Origin: Epichloe hybrida | Lineage: Eukaryota; Ascomycota; Sordariomycetes; Hypocreales; Clavicipitaceae | Reading direction: 5' to 3' | Length of the DNA: 64,000 nt | Assembly (NCBI GenBank): GCA_019022495.1 | Contig: JAFEKR010000003.1 | Location: 3,224,001-3,288,000 of the forward strand | In this document: positions 1-11,551 of the stretch, piece by piece | Layout of the letters: each line of letters begins with the position of its first letter | How positions within the stretch are numbered: position 1 is the first letter of the stretch | Program-made: the position numbers and the translations under genes | Notes under the pieces: generated by a model | Told to the model about the DNA's origin: nothing | What the model saw: the letters and a program-made list of their open reading frames with translations, nothing else | Database searches by the model: none

Positions 1-2220
1 CCTCCAAATGCTACGAGAACAGATGAGAAAAGGAATACGGCCTAGACGAGGCTCAAAGGGTCTGAGACTTCTGCTATGATGGAGGTTTTCGACTCATCAC
101 CATTCGAGGGGTTTTTTTTCTTAGGGTGCCAACCAGCATCTCCATCCATCACCCGACTTTTGTTGTTCAACCGTGATTGAAATCATCCACGGAGACATGT
201 CTTCACTCGAGAGAGCGACAACGTCTTGTCGCCGTATATCTGATAGAGTTCGGGGAATCGACCTGCGGCTGTGTGACATACTAGTACAGCCAAGTTTCAG
301 CTGTCTTCTGGGTCAGCTTCCACCGTAAAGATGATCAACTCAGCGTGCATCGTTCTCTCATGTCCATGTATCTTCTTCTTCTTTTCTCGCCCACGCACCG
401 CTCCCGAATCTCTTTGCTGCAAGCTGTTATGGTGCCTGCATCCGCTACAGAAACCCCATGTCCACACACAACAGGTATGAGGATTCGATTTTTTTTGTAC
501 TTTTTTCTTCTTCTTCCCAAGTCCGCTCCAGGGCACAGGCGGTGGCATCGCTGGTAGCATGATATCACAAGTTGATAGATGTCGTGGTTGCCAAGTAGCT
601 AATAGCTTGAAATCCTGGACTCTTGGCTGTCTGGCTAGTCGCACACATCGGGCACAGTCCACCATGCATTAAGCATTTCTAGTCTCGCGTTAGCCTTTCC
701 AGATCGCGTTATGTCGGCTACCCTTGATCTGTCTGGAGTTTACCGGGCGTGTGGTTCAGAAGTGACAGATATGCATGTTGGTGGACAAGTGTGTGTCTTA
801 ACTACTACCATTGCTCCGAATACACAGGCGCCACTACGCTGATCTGCCAGAGCACGGAATTAGTGTGCTGGGAGATGCAGCTAGCAACAAAGAAAATATA
901 TCGCAGGCGTCTGTCAAGCACGGCCCTCCTCCACACATCTGAACATTCTCCATCGTTCAACTTGACGCAAGGCACGCCATGGCAGTACGATTGCGGCAAG
1001 ACCGTTGGCTGTAGTGTAATCCATCAGATGTAGGGCAGCAGGAGTTGGGATAATGAAAAAAAAAGAAAGGAAGAAAGAAACACCACCCCTCAAACTAGTA
1101 CGGATAGCTTAGCGCCCACCCGCCGTCGTCCCCCGCTTCCATCTCGTAGTGGCTGTAGTAAATGCTTGCCTTCTTTTTTCTTTTTTTTTTAATCGAAGAA
1201 GGGTCTCGTTAGTCTTACGCTGATGGCACCTGAAGGGAAGATGTGGAAAGAAGTGAAAGAAGGAAAGAAAAAAAGATGGCTGCTGTACCACTTGGTACCT
1301 GGAGTTGTTATAGCATATAGTACGCATTTGATAGCCATCGCTGAATAAGTTGCTGCCCGCGCGTGTTCATGCGCTTAGTGCTTTGTCACAACTTATTATC
1401 CAGCGAACGTGGCAGATGTGCTACTCAAGGGATGTGGCGCCTGACTCCCGTTACTGAGCAGTCTGACGATTGAACGATTGAGGCAACTTGCGGTTGAACA
1501 ATGAACAATGAACCGCGGCCTCTATAACGTCTAGTGTCCCATCGCCTCTTGCCGTGGCTGCTGGTCAGCCTCTGGCAGTCCTGTCCATAGTTTCTAATAG
1601 TCGGTATTGCCCTACAGACAAGGCTTATTGGTTTTGGCACTACCCACCCATCAGATCTGTCGTGTCGTAGTCGAGCATGGTATTCCAGTTGTTATGCCTG
1701 AGCGTCAGTGTATGTCCCATGTGTGCCTCTGATACAGCATCGCATTCGCGCCACGAAAATGATCCGGCGGGGGACATGACTTGCCGGTTTCTGAAAGGAA
1801 ACCATCGCAAGTGCACCCCTATGGAGTAGAGCCGCCGAACCAAAAGAAAAAATATTAGAAACAAACCCCCCACGAATGGCACTGAAAAAAATGTATCATG
1901 TTGAACGAGGTGTGAACGACCAACGGCCGGGCTAGTTGCAGTGGAGTGAGTGGTACAACGGCGAACGCCATCTAGTATCCGATGCTTTGGTTCGTGGACC
2001 GACGACGACGAGTCGGTACTGTTGAAAACGACGCTTGGCGAGATTAGATAGGAAACACTGCAACAATAATCGGCCCTAGGATGAAAAAAAAAAGGGCTCA
2101 TGATATGGCCTGGCCCGGGGCTGAAGTTCGCAAGATACGCCACGGCAGGATATTTGGTGGTGCAGTACGTCCGTAATGCGAGTGATAGCAGCTGGCGGGG
2201 TTGGGCTAGGCTGGCACCTG

Positions 2221-2267
2221 GCGGGCACCTGGCGGGCACCTGGCGGGCATCTGGCACCTGGCACCTG
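2221..2267. repeat. minisatellite, 11-bp unit
   Basis: Three tandem copies of GCGGGCACCTG (the third with one C-to-T change) are followed by two shortened copies, GCACCTG. The array sits in the gene-poor start of the window and is not part of a supported gene. Confidence 0.85.
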
Positions 2268-2887
2268 GGTGACCAGACCAAGCAGCCGGCTCTTCTTACT
2301 GGCAACTGAACTGGTCTGGTGGCAACAGTGTTTTGCCATGCATTAGTTTACCACGCGGTCTCACCAGTCTTAGTGGACGACTCAACGTCAACGACGCCAA
2401 CTCCAGCCATCCCAACGAACCAGACCAGACGAATTCTTACGGCCCAGCCCCTCCGACCGCCCTGGTCAATTGACGTCACCGTTGGGTCGGTGTGATGGGA
2501 AGTTACTCTCGCATGAACTATGGACACCGTTGGTCTGCCTTCGGGACTTTGCTTCCGCCGCGTATTCTACAGCTCCGAGATCGACGACGCATCCAGATAC
2601 TCGAGGACGTCAGGGTCCCCAACAAGGGTCCCCACAAACCTCCAATGTTCCTGTACTCTGAGTCGGCCTTTTTCCGTTACTGTGCCTGCATTTTCAGCTC
2701 ATCAAGGGTTTAGCCACTGCATGGATCGCCGTCATGGATAGAAGGAGGGAATCCTCGGTACGCATGAATGTTGATCTCCTGACTTGTCGACCAAATTTCT
2801 TCCTTCCGGCCAAGTCCGCGAGATGACATGAGAGGTGAGAATCGACTTGTCGCCTACTACGGATTGAACAACGAGCATCCCAGACTC

Positions 2888-2926
2888 AGCAGCTAGACGG
2901 AGCAGCCAGACGGAGCAGCCAGACAA
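2888..2926. repeat. 13-bp tandem repeat, three copies
   Basis: Three near-identical 13-bp units of the form AGCAGCCAGACGG follow one another. It lies in non-coding DNA and no function is apparent. Confidence 0.8.
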
Positions 2927-5515
2927 GCAACAAGCGTCATCAGCCGCAAACTCCACAAGTGGCGGGCTTTACCTTGGCTCCATGACCCTGGCACCCTGGT
3001 ACGGATTACGGCGATGACACTAACGCAATTTATCGGGAAGGCCTCTCTGTGTCTACCAAACAGCTTGGCAAATGTGTGCGCACGCGTGCAAACAAGGCAC
3101 CCGCTTCTGGACAGACGCTCCAACCTAATGTACTGCTACGCCGTTTCGATCTTTTGGCTGTTGCTGCTTTTGGCACGTTTTTTTGACGCTCTTCTTTTAG
3201 TAGACGCCCCTTTGACAGTGCACTTATTTGTGAGCTACAGACCCGAAAAGGAAGGTGAGACCGGAACAGCCTTTCCTCCGTTTGTCCCCCGCTAGTACAT
3301 CTGATCCAGCCCCGTGGGTAGTTGCAGCCACCAACATGGCATTTCTCCCTTAGCCATGGGCATTTTATTTGACTTTCCCATAATATCAGTACCAGAGCCG
3401 TCCAGCCTTCTGCCGCTGCCTATCACCGCCGCGGTTGCACAGATCAGGTCGCGTTCGCCGTCACCTCCGGCTTCGAGCGAGATGAGACGGCCACTGGAGC
3501 CACGGCTTCGATGCTGGGTACTCCTGAAGCATTTTTTTTTTCGTTGAGCGGCACACTCAATCAAAGTAAACAGACAAGTCAATTTTATTCCTGCTATGAA
3601 TTTTTATATTGCCGCCTCCAACCCACCCAGTTCCTTTACCTAATCCCGATTAAGGACAATTTACCCGGCCCAACCATGCATGGACGTCGAACGAGCCATT
3701 CGAGATACTAAGTACGGACTACAGGTCCCGTCTAACATTCGACCAAAGCTCCAATCGGTACGGATTACGCTCTATGCCAACTCTGTCCATGCATTGAACG
3801 CCGTCTTCTATTTGTTGTCCCTTACAGTGGACGTTGCTTTGTTCTTTGCCAAGTTAGCGCAGGTACGAGCTGCTTGACGATATTGTTACCGACATAACCA
3901 ACCTCCTTCCACCAACTCCGCTTTTCGTTGCCACCACCACCACCACCATCACACCACCACCAACACAGGAGGGCTTGATGGACGCCAGCCTTAGGGCAAT
4001 CACATCTCTGGTCCTCCATCCTCCAATCGTCAAACAATTTCGTTCTCCGTACGGAGTACTTCACCCCCTACCGCGCGACCAGCCTGCAGCGCAATGGCCA
4101 TTGGATACCTGGGTACATTCTTCTCTACCCATCTTAGCTTGCAGTCCCTCTCGTCCCGGCCTCCCCTCTCGCCTAATCTGATCTCAATCGTTCGTCATCA
4201 ACCACGTCGTGCGTACAAGGTGCATATGTTCTTTGTCCAAATCGAGATTTTCCGTTCTCCGCAGGGCTTCAACCCCTTTTGCTGCAATCGCGTTTGTTTT
4301 CCCCCTGTTCGTGACAAAGCACCAAAAAAAGGTTGAATCCACCATAAGCGGATCTCATAATCAACGAGTTGACTTGTAAGTAGCAATCACAACTCCTGAC
4401 AATGCGAGTTGTAAAACCTGCCGAAGCTCCATGTTTCGTTGGAACCTTGCGAAAAGTCAAAAGATGACCTGCCTATATTTTTGCATGTCCAACCCAAGGT
4501 CGCAGGTTGTTTCCAGTTGCATCCTTTGAAATCAGCACATACACAGTAAGAAAGGTGAAACTGATCGACTAGATACCTGAACTCCCTGGGTGGGTGGTAG
4601 ATTGAAGAAGAAAATCCCACAACCTACCCTCAATTTTTCTCATAAAAACAAGAAAAAAATCTGTCAATCCTCAGAAAGCCGTGCTCCTCCCACATCTCCC
4701 ACATGAGGAAAGCCAGCAACGCCGAGAGGGATGGCTCGGGGACCGCACATATGTACATACGCTTCAATACCCACAGTAGACGCATCGTACCGCACCGCGC
4801 CGCTGCAATCGTGGTTCTCTCTCTCTTCTCGTTAGTTTGATATGCAGGTGAACGTACACACCATTATTTCGTCCTAGTCTTCCCTTCATGCAGCAGCAGC
4901 AGCCAATACACCTTCTGCAGCTCAAGATCGCCCATTGACTTGTGTTCACAACGTCCGAGCGTGCATTGGAGACGTTACCAAAAAAGAACAGATTTTCTTT
5001 TATTGCCTTTTTGGTGATGTATCTATCTCCAGTCTACATTCAGGTACATCAGGCACACAAAACATCTGTCCGAATCCAGGTACCTAAACCGGGCATTTGG
5101 ATATGCAACGCACATCCGTCCAAGACCTGATGGGAAGCGTATATCAGATATCGCGTACAGTCAACGGCCAAGCCTTTCTTTCTTGTCTGTGACGGTCTTT
5201 GTTGCCAGCAAATGCATCTCGCTGATTCCGAACGCCCTCGGCATTTACTTAACCCAGTGGCAATGGCTATCACTGGCGTGGATACGTCGACAAAACCCGC
5301 CGGCTTGAGAACTGGCAAGCAGTACGCCATGCTTTACTCGCTCACAATCTGCTCTTCTCTGCCCTGACTATCCCCGCTCCTCACACTTCTCCTTCCACTA
5401 GTCATGGCGCCACGAGCACTGTCTGGCATTTTCTGATCCTGTCATGGTGATGCTGTGGCTGCTGCAAACAGGCGGGTCCTGCTCTTGTTCTCTGTCAATC
5501 TCTCAGATGTAAGAC

Positions 5516-6551
5516 CTAGCAGTTGTCCACTTCATATCGAGTGGTTGCTGTCAGATCTTGTTGAGTCAAGACCCGGCTCCTGTTGCTCCGGTTCAGCTCC
5601 AAATGCACACGACTAATCTTGGCCCGAGCCGGATTATTTCCTGTCAACGTCACTTCACTCGAGCACCTTCCTTGGCATTCAGCAGGTGTCTTGCTCGGTT
5701 TCATCGGCACGTCATTTCTCCTCGCCGTCCAGGACTTGTGGACATGTCACATCCCAGTCCTGAACCATGAAGAAGCCGCGGTAGTCAGTTGCCAAGTCCA
5801 GAGTCTTGGAGTGAATACCGTACACCACTGTTCCAAGAGCGTGCTTACAAGGGCTTGATTGCCCTGGACCCGGACCGAAGTAGACTTTTGCACCTGCGTA
5901 CTTCCAGATTATGAGACTTCGGACCAATATTAGAGTGACTCGACTTTGCTAGCATTGCTTCAATATCCCCGTTTGAATGATGGGGTAGCACTAGTACTAC
6001 CAACACCAACGGAGATTTCACCGGTCCTCGAACCCCTCTTGGTTGCGTCAAAAGACCGAGTGGCAAACGTTGACTTATGGAATGGACTACATGGGGTTTG
6101 CAATGCGTCCAGGGTAGTCAGATAGTGGTTGATCGGGTCAGTGAGCATCTGTCTTGCCATAGATTAAGAGTCGGCAGCCTTGATCGAACAGACAAGTAGT
6201 GTGAGACGTAGGATTGAGAGAAGAAGTCGGTGGCCAGACACTTCAAGCACATTATTCATCTCATCACGTTGAAAACCGGATGAGGAATACTCGTTGTGGA
6301 GCCGTCCGTCCATTCTTGCGCAGTCTTTGCGAGGGTCTGATATTGGAATGGAGGATCGACTGTCTTCCAACTAACAAGCGTAGTTGGTGACTGATTATGC
6401 TTTGAAGGCATTGTTTGTGATATGATCCAACTCGACTAAGACTGTTTTGAGCGTCATTTTCCCGACACTTTACAAAGTTGCCTTGACTCGGTATCAACCG
6501 CTCTCCAACCTTGACATGATCTGGGGACACTATGGTACCGAGTAAATTCAA
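5516..6551 (-). pseudogene. possible relic of a bulb-lectin-like protein
   Basis: Several short minus-strand frames follow each other in different registers. The first (6551-6264) begins with residues resembling a bulb-type (D-mannose-binding) lectin repeat: VSPDHVKVGERLIPSQGNF, then a degenerate NDAQNSLSRVG where a QxDxNxVxY-type strand would sit. A later frame (5927-5712) has GFFMVQDWD, which could be another such strand. No single frame is intact and the similarity is recalled, not searched. The stretch may equally be non-coding. Confidence 0.2.
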
Positions 6552-6733
6552 GTTAGCTCAGCACGCTCTGTCTCATTAACAGAATCATCGGTCTGTTCTG
6601 ACAGATCTAGGGTAGCCGAGGTGAGAAGAACCTCCGACATTGGATTCAACATGTCGAACAGAAAGCTGTCGTGTAAAAAAGCACACGGCTCCATAACACC
6701 CCAAAGTAAGTATGTACAAAGGAATTCGGCGAA

Positions 6734-7585
6734 CTAGTCTCTGATATACTGTTGATCTGTCAGCTTCTTTACTTTCGTTGACACTTCGTTGTTCCCGTGA
6801 CTACACATCATCAACCAAAGGACTCCTACCCTGTGCACTCCCGATGTGGTTCTCTCAAACCAGAAGCGCAGTCGATCGACCGAAAAAGCGACGGGGTCAA
6901 ATGTTGTTTCATGTGCATCACGTCGGGCATACCAGCGGCACTCCATCCATAGGACTCCCTTTCGAACTCGGGCGTGAGCATGAAGGAACGGGGCACCTTG
7001 GGCACCTTCCTTGGGGATGGGGCGCGTCCTTCAAGATGCCGCCTCTCTGCGCCCAGCTGACGAATTGGCCGTCTCTGGGGAACGTAGTTGTCAGGCCAGA
7101 CATGTTGGCAAAGCCGACGGCGGCGATGAATGTTGCTGCGACGGCGCTGTTGGATCGGGACAGCAGTACAGCACCGTCAGGGGCGTAGCGATTCCTCGAA
7201 CCCATTTTGGATTTTGTGTCAGCAGTCTGTTGAGCCAAGGTTCGCCGTGCTGCTCTGTGCTGTCGGGAAGAATTCCTTCCTCGGTCAGTTTTCATTGTGC
7301 TCGTTTTGATATGCAGGTTTGTTGCCTGTGTTTCTTTTCCTAAAGCTCTTGCACTTGATCAAAGGCAAATATGACCGCGTCACCGTCATTGGGATACGTC
7401 AAGACGAGCTTATTCTTCAGCACGAGCTTTAGAAACGACTCGAATGAGTCCATCGTCATGTTGCGCAGCTTCTTCGAGCTGGCAATGTTGTTCCAGAACA
7501 GGATGGCAGGACCGTACCACGAGTTGAAGCCCAAGGGCGCGTAAGTTGAGCAGGGCTCCCCCTCCGTTTTAGCGAGGATAGTCAT
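6734..7585 (-). pseudogene. decayed periplasmic-type substrate-binding protein gene
   Basis: Three minus-strand frames in order (7585-7340, about 7295-6918, 6946-6734) look like successive parts of one protein of the extracellular solute-binding family that some fungi carry (related to bacterial ABC Fe3+/thiamine-type binding proteins). Family-like segments are KLVLTYPNDGDAVIFAFDQV in the first, then a part in another register reading NPKWVRGIATP, then PRDGQFVSWAQRGGILKDA and, near the end, DRLRFWFERT. At least two frameshifts and a stop (about 7340) separate them. The N-terminal part and any signal peptide are not visible upstream, where a T tract lies. I infer an inactivated gene. Family assignment is from remembered motifs. 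Confidence 0.5.
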
Positions 7586-8114
7586 GGACGGTCTGGGGGA
7601 TGAGGCTGTCGACGGTTTTTATTACTTTTTTTTTTTTTTCTTTACATTTTGTGTGACCAGATGGAAGTAGCTCGTAGGAGAAGATGGAGCAGGCATTCAA
7701 AATAAGGCCCCAGCCCCAGACCCAGACCTAGCACTGAGTCCGTGTGCGGGGCCGGGACAACTCCAAGCCGCCTCTGCCTCGGACTGGAAGGACCCCGGGA
7801 ATGGACCTGCCGAGGCATCCCATCATCCCATGTTCCCATCCTGGGCCATCCATGGCCGGTGACATGGGGTCGGGGTCGGGTGGTGCGTCTCCATCATGCA
7901 TGTGTGAAGACGTATTCATTCATCACCATCCTCTCCCAGCAATCCAGTGTTCCCATCCTGTTCCTGATATTTCGTTGGACTGCTTCACTCGAAGACTTGT
8001 TCTATTCTCAATTTTCATCAGAGGACAAGAAAAATCGCAACGCGTGCTCAGACACCGAACACCTAGTCCGCCCGCAAAAGGAGAAAGAGGAGAAAGAGGA
8101 GATCGTCTGTCGCC
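7586..8114. promoter_or_regulatory. upstream region of the aldehyde dehydrogenase gene
   Basis: No gene is supported here. The stretch holds a T tract near 7626-7640 and a purine-rich leader (GGAGAAAGAGGAGAAAGAGG) just before the ATG at 8115. Promoter and 5' leader are inferred from position only. Confidence 0.4.
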
Positions 8115-9761
8115 ATGTCGTCGTACAGCTCGGAAGCCCAGGTCGACGAGGTAAGCTTGAGGCAGCAAGCAGCCTTCTCTCTCCTTCATTCCTCGCAATC
8201 GTCCGCATTGCCCACCAAACTAATTAATCCAACTCACCAGGCCATCAAAACCGTCACCGCCACCTTCCGCTCCCACCGCACCAAAAACCTCGAATGGCGT
8301 ATCAAGCAGCTCCGCAAAACTTGGTGGATGCTCGAGGACAACCGCGAGCGCATCGTCCAGGCCCTCAGTGCCGATCTCAACAAGCACCGACAGGAGGCTC
8401 TCCCCGTCGACGTGGCCGGCATCCAGAACGCCTGTCTCGAGGCCCTCGCCAACATCAAGGCGTGGACCAAGGATGAGAAGCCCCGGCGGACAGACCCCTT
8501 CAACCTCTTTGGCGGCGCCCGCATCCGCAAAGAGCCCAAGGGCGTGTCCCTCATCATCTCGGCCTGGAACTACCCCTTCATGGAGACGTTCGAGCCCTTG
8601 ATCTGCGCCATCGCGGCCGGCTGCACCGCCGTCCTCAAGCCCAGCGAGCTGGCCCCGGCCTCGGAGCGCCTCATCGCCGAGATTGTCCCCAAGTATCTCG
8701 ACCAGAGCGCCATTCGCGTCGTCACGGCCGGGCCCAAGGAGATGAACTACCTCCTCGAGCAGAAGTGGCATCACATCTTCTTCACGGGGTCCACGGCCGT
8801 CGGCAAAATCGTCTACGCCAAGGCCGCGCCCAACCTGACCACGGTGACGCTCGAGCTGGGCGGCCGTGGCCCCGCCATCGTCACCCCCTCGGCCGACATT
8901 GACCTGGCGGCCAAGAGAATCGCCAACGCCAAGTTCATGAACGCCGGCCAGATCTGCGTCGGCGACAACCACGTCTTCGTCGACCCCTCGGTCAAGCACA
9001 AGTTCATCGCCGCCCTCACCAGATACTTTGACCAGTACCGGTCCGGTCAGTCCTGCCAGCCGGCCTACGCCACGCGCATCGTCAACGACAGACACTTTCG
9101 GCGCCTCGACAACCTCCTCGAGAACACGCAGGGCAACATCGTCTACGGCGGCGACCGCAACCCCGAGAACCGCTTCTTCGCGCCCACCATTGTGGACGGC
9201 GTCACCACCTCCGACCCGCTGCTCTCCGAGGAGCTCTTCGGTCCCATCCTGCCCGTTCTCGACGCCACGCTCGACCAGGCCATTTCCTACACCGCCGAGC
9301 ACGATCACCCCCTCGCCCTCTACGGCTTCACCTCCTCGGAGCAAGAGAAGCAGAAGATTCTGCGCCAGACCAACTCGGGCGGCGTCACCTTCAACGACGC
9401 CATTCTGCACATGATGGTCAAGGATGCCCCCTTTGGCGGCGTCGGCGGCTCCGGCATGGGCGCCTACCATGGCCCCTATGGCTTCAAGGAGTTCACCCAC
9501 CTGAGGACTGTCGTCAACGTCCCCGGCTGGATGGAGCTGCTGCTCAAGGTCCGCTACGCCCCCTACTCGGACAGGAAGGCCGTCGCCATGGTCAAGGCCA
9601 CAGGCGGCCGGAGCAGCGTCCCGTTTGATAGAAACGGCAACGACGTCTTCAGCCTCGGCGGTCTGCTGACCAAGTCGCTTGTTGCGGTGCTCTTCTTCGC
9701 CCTGCTGAGGTGGAAGGGTTGGTCCGTGTCGGATCTGCTCGAGATTGTCAAGAGGAAGTGA
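8115..9761 (+). CDS. fatty aldehyde dehydrogenase (ALDH3 / Hfd1-like), tail-anchored
   Basis: Two exons, 8115-8150 and 8241-9761, with a 90-bp in-frame intron (GTAAGC...CACCAG), give 518 residues. The protein has the class-3 ALDH pattern: catalytic glutamate in LELGGRGP (about E217), nucleophile cysteine in NAGQICVGDN (about C251), the NAD-site FTGSTAVGK, and a C-terminal PFGGVGGSGMG segment. The last 35 residues contain a hydrophobic stretch (SLVAVLFFALL) followed by basic residues, as in membrane-anchored fatty aldehyde dehydrogenases of the ER or lipid droplet. Such enzymes oxidise long-chain aldehydes, for example hexadecenal from sphingolipid breakdown, with NAD+. The strong C bias at third positions also creates a long antisense open frame. 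Exact substrate cannot be told from sequence. Confidence 0.93.
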   Translation: MSSYSSEAQVDEVSLRQQAAFSLLHSSQSSALPTKLINPTHQAIKTVTATFRSHRTKNLEWRIKQLRKTWWMLEDNRERIVQALSADLNKHRQEALPVDVAGIQNACLEALANIKAWTKDEKPRRTDPFNLFGGARIRKEPKGVSLIISAWNYPFMETFEPLICAIAAGCTAVLKPSELAPASERLIAEIVPKYLDQSAIRVVTAGPKEMNYLLEQKWHHIFFTGSTAVGKIVYAKAAPNLTTVTLELGGRGPAIVTPSADIDLAAKRIANAKFMNAGQICVGDNHVFVDPSVKHKFIAALTRYFDQYRSGQSCQPAYATRIVNDRHFRRLDNLLENTQGNIVYGGDRNPENRFFAPTIVDGVTTSDPLLSEELFGPILPVLDATLDQAISYTAEHDHPLALYGFTSSEQEKQKILRQTNSGGVTFNDAILHMMVKDAPFGGVGGSGMGAYHGPYGFKEFTHLRTVVNVPGWMELLLKVRYAPYSDRKAVAMVKATGGRSSVPFDRNGNDVFSLGGLLTKSLVAVLFFALLRWKGWSVSDLLEIVKRK

Positions 9762-10262
9762 TGGAGGGCATCTTATCCGGGGCTTGCTTGTGCCATTCCA
9801 TTGTTTTGATTGGGGGGGGGGGTTTTACCTTGACTGTATTTTTTAGGAACTCGCACGGCCATGAAAGCTGGAAGAAATTCTGCAAAATTGTGTCATTCAC
9901 AACACGTTACTTCGTACGCGAGATTCGTCTTGTCCCTTCGTGCCACGCCAGCATGTATCACAGAGAATAAAACGTCTGCTGCACGCACCACAAAGCAAAT
10001 GGGCCAAGTGATGGCAGAATTGCTCTCCTACTAGTACGTGCAACCACTAAGAAGATTGAAAGGCAGAAACGCGTGGAGGATTAAGCGGTGAAATGCATGT
10101 ACTCACCTATCTTGAGCCATTGTGCGTAACTGGACAGAACAAGACACACCACATCATAATACTGGCATTGTAAATATAAAATAAAATGAAATATAGAATG
10201 AAATATAAAATGAAAACACACGCAAGGGTATCTAAGATGAAAAGTCCAAGCCACAACACTAA
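9762..10262. other. intergenic, convergent 3' ends
   Basis: Space between the aldehyde dehydrogenase stop and the MED6 stop on the other strand. It holds a G9 run near 9813 and AT-rich repeats of AAATGAAATATA type near 10175-10215. No gene seen. Confidence 0.5.
9966..9971 (+). terminator. possible polyadenylation signal AATAAA
   Basis: An AATAAA hexamer about 205 bp after the aldehyde dehydrogenase stop codon. Fungal poly(A) signals are loose, so this is only a position-based suggestion. Confidence 0.3.
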
Positions 10263-11332
10263 TTACGACGCGACAGGCGTATTCGCAGCACTCATTTTGT
10301 TCTTCTTCCTCTTCAACCTCGGCGTCGTCGCCGACCTAGGCGTCTTGGGCCCCTTTCCATCCTTCTTCCCATCCGCCTTGGCGTTCACAGCAGGGCCGTT
10401 CATAGCGCCGATGCCCGTCTCGGGACCCTTTTTCGGCACCGGCACGGCTTTCCTCCCCGTCGACGACAGGTGGAACTCGCCTGGGCGTCCGGTGATGGGA
10501 TTCTCGTCAATGTACTCGCCCCCGTGGCGCATGTGCACCATGAATGCCTCCTCTGCGGAGCGCTCCAGCGACAGCTCATCGTTCTTGGGGGCCGGTCTAT
10601 TCGCGCCTTCGGGCAAGGGTGTGCCCTCCTTGGACTCCTGCGCCTTGGAGGGCCGTGGCTGGTTGTTGGTAGGGAGGTGGTAGACGTGGCCTGTTGAGGG
10701 GCGCCATTTGCGTATGCTTTCTGCGGCGGGAAGGGCCTTTGCTATGGCTGATGATATCGTCATCTTAAGGGGGGGGTGGGAGGGGGGTTTGTTAGCGGAG
10801 GAACTTGTTTCTTTCTTGTCTTTTCACGTGAAGAAACGGAAGGAAGATAAGGAGGAGGGTGCTGGAAAAAAAAAAAAAAAAAAAAAAACCTCCATACGAT
10901 TCTTGACGACAGAATGTCTGCCAACGTCGGCGCCATGTATATGTTTTCGCCGACCACAAAGAACGACGCATGCACCGTGATCTCATCGTCCTCCTGATAC
11001 TGCTGCTTCCTCCGCGTCTGCTTCCGAATCACCCACACGCCTGTGCCCATGCCTGGGCCCGTCTCGGCGGGTTCTTCGCCGACGATGAATTCCAGACCGG
11101 ACATGGTCTTTAGGCGGCCCTCGAAGGCTTCGCGCGTCTGGATGTAGTGGTACATGGACATGTTGTTCATGGCTTGGCTCATGATGACGGCGTTGTTGGA
11201 GGTGCGTTCGAAAAAGGGCGACTCGGCGAAATAGAAGAGGATCGTGTTGGAGTGCAGGCCGCCCATGGAGGCGAGCATCTGAGGAGATCGCCATTGGATC
11301 TCATCCAGAGGCGGATCATTGGGGTTGGCCAT
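10263..11332 (-). CDS. MED6: Mediator complex subunit 6
   Basis: Two exons, 11332-10898 and 10763-10263, joined across a 134-bp intron (GTATGG...TTAAG) in phase 0, give 311 residues. The N-terminal half is the conserved MED6 domain: LDEIQWRSPQ, then FYFAESPFFERTSNNAVI, and FIVGEEPAE. The second exon (ISSAIAKALPAAESIRKW, then GHVYHLP) continues the fungal MED6 pattern and ends in a disordered tail rich in Lys, Pro and Ala (PRLKRKKNKMS). MED6 belongs to the head module of Mediator and links transcription factors to RNA polymerase II in the nucleus. On the coding strand the intron begins with an uninterrupted run of 23 T soon after the 5' splice site, unusual in position and prone to length error. 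The gene is divergent from the MMTAG2-like gene. Confidence 0.93.
10764..10897 (-). other. MED6 intron with a 23-nt T tract
   Basis: The intron runs from GTATGG to TTAAG on the minus strand. A run of 23 consecutive T (A on the plus strand, about 10866-10888) lies nine bases after the 5' splice site, not in the usual place next to the 3' splice site. Confidence 0.75.
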
Positions 11333-11551
11333 TTGTGCGCGGTCCAGGAGAAGAGGTTGTGGAATTGCGAGTTGAGAGAGGGTTTGGCTTGTGACGTTTG
11401 GGAGGGGCGGGCAGGGGCTAGCAAGTGGCAGAAGTGGATCTTCAAGTCAAGACACTGCTCTCGAACGAACCTCGTCTTCTCACCAACCTGCAACATCACA
11501 TCATCACACCTGTTGCGACACCAAAAAATAATAATAATAAAAAAACCCACA
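11333..11551. promoter_or_regulatory. bidirectional promoter, MED6 / MMTAG2-like
   Basis: The start codons of two divergent genes lie 219 bp apart, so both promoters must be within or overlap this stretch. An AAT/AAA-rich leader directly precedes the plus-strand ATG. No specific factor site is claimed. Confidence 0.55.

Larger units (their letters stand above)
1..5515. other. gene-poor region, no supported gene
   Basis: No reading frame here has a recognisable domain, a consistent exon structure or a plausible start. The open frames are short, overlap each other on both strands and look like chance. Two small tandem repeats are listed separately. Homopolymer runs and dispersed TACGGAGTA- or TACGGATTA-type words occur. 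I see no rRNA, tRNA or transposase. It could be old, mutated repeat DNA, but nothing in it identifies the source. Confidence 0.5.

Noticed and set aside
7742..8227. 161-codon plus-strand frame before the aldehyde dehydrogenase
   Set aside because: It overlaps the leader, first exon and first intron of the real gene, in another frame, with no similarity I recognise.
8220..9500. 426-codon open frame antisense to the aldehyde dehydrogenase
   Set aside because: It is the mirror of C-biased third codon positions; the protein is a Gly/Val/Glu/Asp-rich string with no domain, and the sense gene is secure.
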